From Maridesulfovibrio ferrireducens (GTDB lineage Bacteria > Desulfobacterota > Desulfovibrionia > Desulfovibrionales > Desulfovibrionaceae): 64,000 nt of DNA. Positions within the stretch are counted from its first letter, which is position 1. Each line of letters begins with the position of its first letter. The position numbers and the translations under genes were made by a program. The stretch lies in NCBI RefSeq assembly GCF_900101105.1, contig NZ_FNGA01000001.1, positions 682,001-746,000 of the forward strand. Reading direction: 5' to 3'. A model generated the notes under the pieces. That model made no database searches. It saw nothing but the letters and a program-made list of their open reading frames with translations, and was not told the DNA's origin. Shown here in pieces: positions 62,869-64,000 of the stretch.

Positions 62869-64000
62869 CTAATCCGTCTGAATCTCGTAAGATTTAAGTT
62901 TGCGATATAATGAACTTCTTTCAAGTCCGACAGCTTCTGCCAGTTTTGAGACACTGCCGTTGAATTCTTTCAGTTTAGTTTCAAGGAACTGGGCTTCAAA
63001 GTCCGCGCGGGCTTTTTTGAAATCCAGTTGGCCTTCAGGAAGCGGAAGAGGCAGTTGATCCTGTTCGATACTTTCAACTTTGGGGTTGTCCGCAATCTCG
63101 GGGGGCAGTTTATCCGGTCCCACTTCCTTGCCGCCGAATATAATAAGCATCCGTTCCACAAAATTTTTCAGTTCACGGACATTTCCGGGCCATGCGTATT
63201 CGGACAGAACTTTCAATGCCGCGTTTGTAAACGTCAGCGGTTTGAATCCATGCTGTCTGTTGAGGCGGGTTATAAATTCTTCGATAAGTAGCGGAATATC
63301 TTCCGACCGGTCTCTTAGAGGAGCAACTTCGAGAGGGAAAACTTTAAGCCTGTAGTATAAATCTTCGCGGAAATTACCGTTTTTAATTTCCTGAAAAAGG
63401 TCTTTGTTTGTTGCAGCGATAACGCGCACATTCACATTGATTGTTTTACGACCACCGACTCTTTCAAAACACTGTTCTTGAAGAATCCTTAGTATTTTGG
63501 CCTGTGTTTTCAGGCTCATATCGCCAATTTCGTCGAGAAAGAGAGTTCCGGTGTCCGCCAGCTCAAATTTGCCTTCCTGTGCTCTTTCGGCTCCCGTGAA
63601 GGCTCCTTTTTCATGTCCGAAAAGTTCTGATTCGATAAGTTCTTCCGGTATTGCCGCGCAGTTTACGGCAACCAGCGGCCTGTCTTTACGAAGGCTTTGC
63701 GAATGGATTGAGCGAGCGACAATTTCTTTGCCGGTCCCGTTTTCGCCGGTGATGAGAACCCACGCGTCAGTCGGAGCAACTTGCCCGATAATTTCGCGCA
63801 AGGATACGATTGCTTCGGAGCGGCCTGTCAATTTGGCAGGTTGTTCAGTTTCAATACGGGTTCGCAGAGCTTTGTTTTCAGATTGCAAGTTCGAAAATTT
63901 GACTGCTTTTTCAGCAGTGATAACTACTTTTTCCAGTGAAAGGGGTTTTTCAATGAAATCAAAAGCGCCTTTTTTGATTGCAGAAACAGCTGTTTCGATA
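62869..64000 (-). CDS. Sigma-54-dependent response regulator, NtrX-like (partial)
   Basis: The gene runs off the right edge of the window; the visible part ends normally at 62869. The end of a receiver ([20 protein letters not shown]) leads into AAA+ with Walker A GENGTGKE, canonical GAFTGAE, Walker [13 protein letters not shown]-finger region REDLYYRL, and a C-terminal Fis helix-turn-helix ([20 protein letters not shown]). The receiver-AAA linker resembles NtrX. It stops 7 nt from the convergent carbonic-anhydrase-like gene. The partner kinase is probably beyond the window. Confidence 0.92.
   Translation of the reverse strand, partial: IETAVSAIKKGAFDFIEKPLSLEKVVITAEKAVKFSNLQSENKALRTRIETEQPAKLTGRSEAIVSLREIIGQVAPTDAWVLITGENGTGKEIVARSIHSQSLRKDRPLVAVNCAAIPEELIESELFGHEKGAFTGAERAQEGKFELADTGTLFLDEIGDMSLKTQAKILRILQEQCFERVGGRKTINVNVRVIAATNKDLFQEIKNGNFREDLYYRLKVFPLEVAPLRDRSEDIPLLIEEFITRLNRQHGFKPLTFTNAALKVLSEYAWPGNVRELKNFVERMLIIFGGKEVGPDKLPPEIADNPKVESIEQDQLPLPLPEGQLDFKKARADFEAQFLETKLKEFNGSVSKLAEAVGLERSSLYRKLKSYEIQTD

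Overview
The window is a bacterial chromosome segment of moderate to low GC. It looks like a marine, Desulfovibrio-like sulfate reducer (Desulfovibrionaceae; a Maridesulfovibrio-type genome is my best guess). The reasons are the separate F0 operon (atpZ-atpI-atpB-atpE) next to a Rex-type redox repressor, the heavy load of chemoreceptors and two-component proteins, a chemoreceptor with a CxxCH haem-c site, and a Lon-like AAA protease of the kind found in this group. The assignment is inferred from gene content; no rRNA, tRNA or CRISPR was seen.

Layout. 0.1-9 kb: Elp3-like radical SAM protein, HIT protein, IHF-alpha-type DNA-bending protein, RlpA/SPOR lipoprotein, a potassium-channel/cyclic-nucleotide-binding pair, a LysM lipoprotein, a conserved hypothetical and the Lon-like protease. 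9-12 kb: F0 ATP synthase operon and rex, with striking inverted repeats ahead of both. 12-24.7 kb: sigma-54 regulator, membrane flippase-like protein, MarR/MFS pair, rsmG, rlmH, phosphoesterase, 5-formyl-THF cyclo-ligase, PgeF-like laccase-domain protein, CheV and two overlapping glycosyltransferases. 25-29.6 kb: diguanylate cyclase, queuosine-precursor transporter, dapF, a phage-CII-like regulator and a small hypothetical.

29.9-42.7 kb is the most distinctive block. It is a complete Wsp-type chemosensory operon: receptor, CheW, CheR-TPR, CheW with the WspD Cys-rich N-terminus, CheA with three Hpt domains and a receiver, and CheB. The output protein has a WspR-like receiver, but a PP2C/SpoIIE phosphatase replaces the GGDEF domain. 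A haem-c Tll0287-type chemoreceptor and a PhoB-like regulator follow. The first Hpt domain of the CheA has lost its phosphoacceptor histidine.

42.7-57.5 kb: SPOR protein, argS, YitT-family protein, SAM hydrolase (DUF62), cobS, two sensor kinases, a flavin/PNPOx-like protein, and acetyl-CoA synthetase divergent from a Pat-type protein acetyltransferase that probably regulates it. 57.5-64 kb: secreted C69 dipeptidase; a degraded Rhs polymorphic-toxin locus with three copies of the core-terminal segment, two toxin-tip/immunity cassettes and a terminator behind each; an exported carbonic-anhydrase-like protein lacking both zinc cysteines; and the start of a partial NtrX-like sigma-54 regulator.
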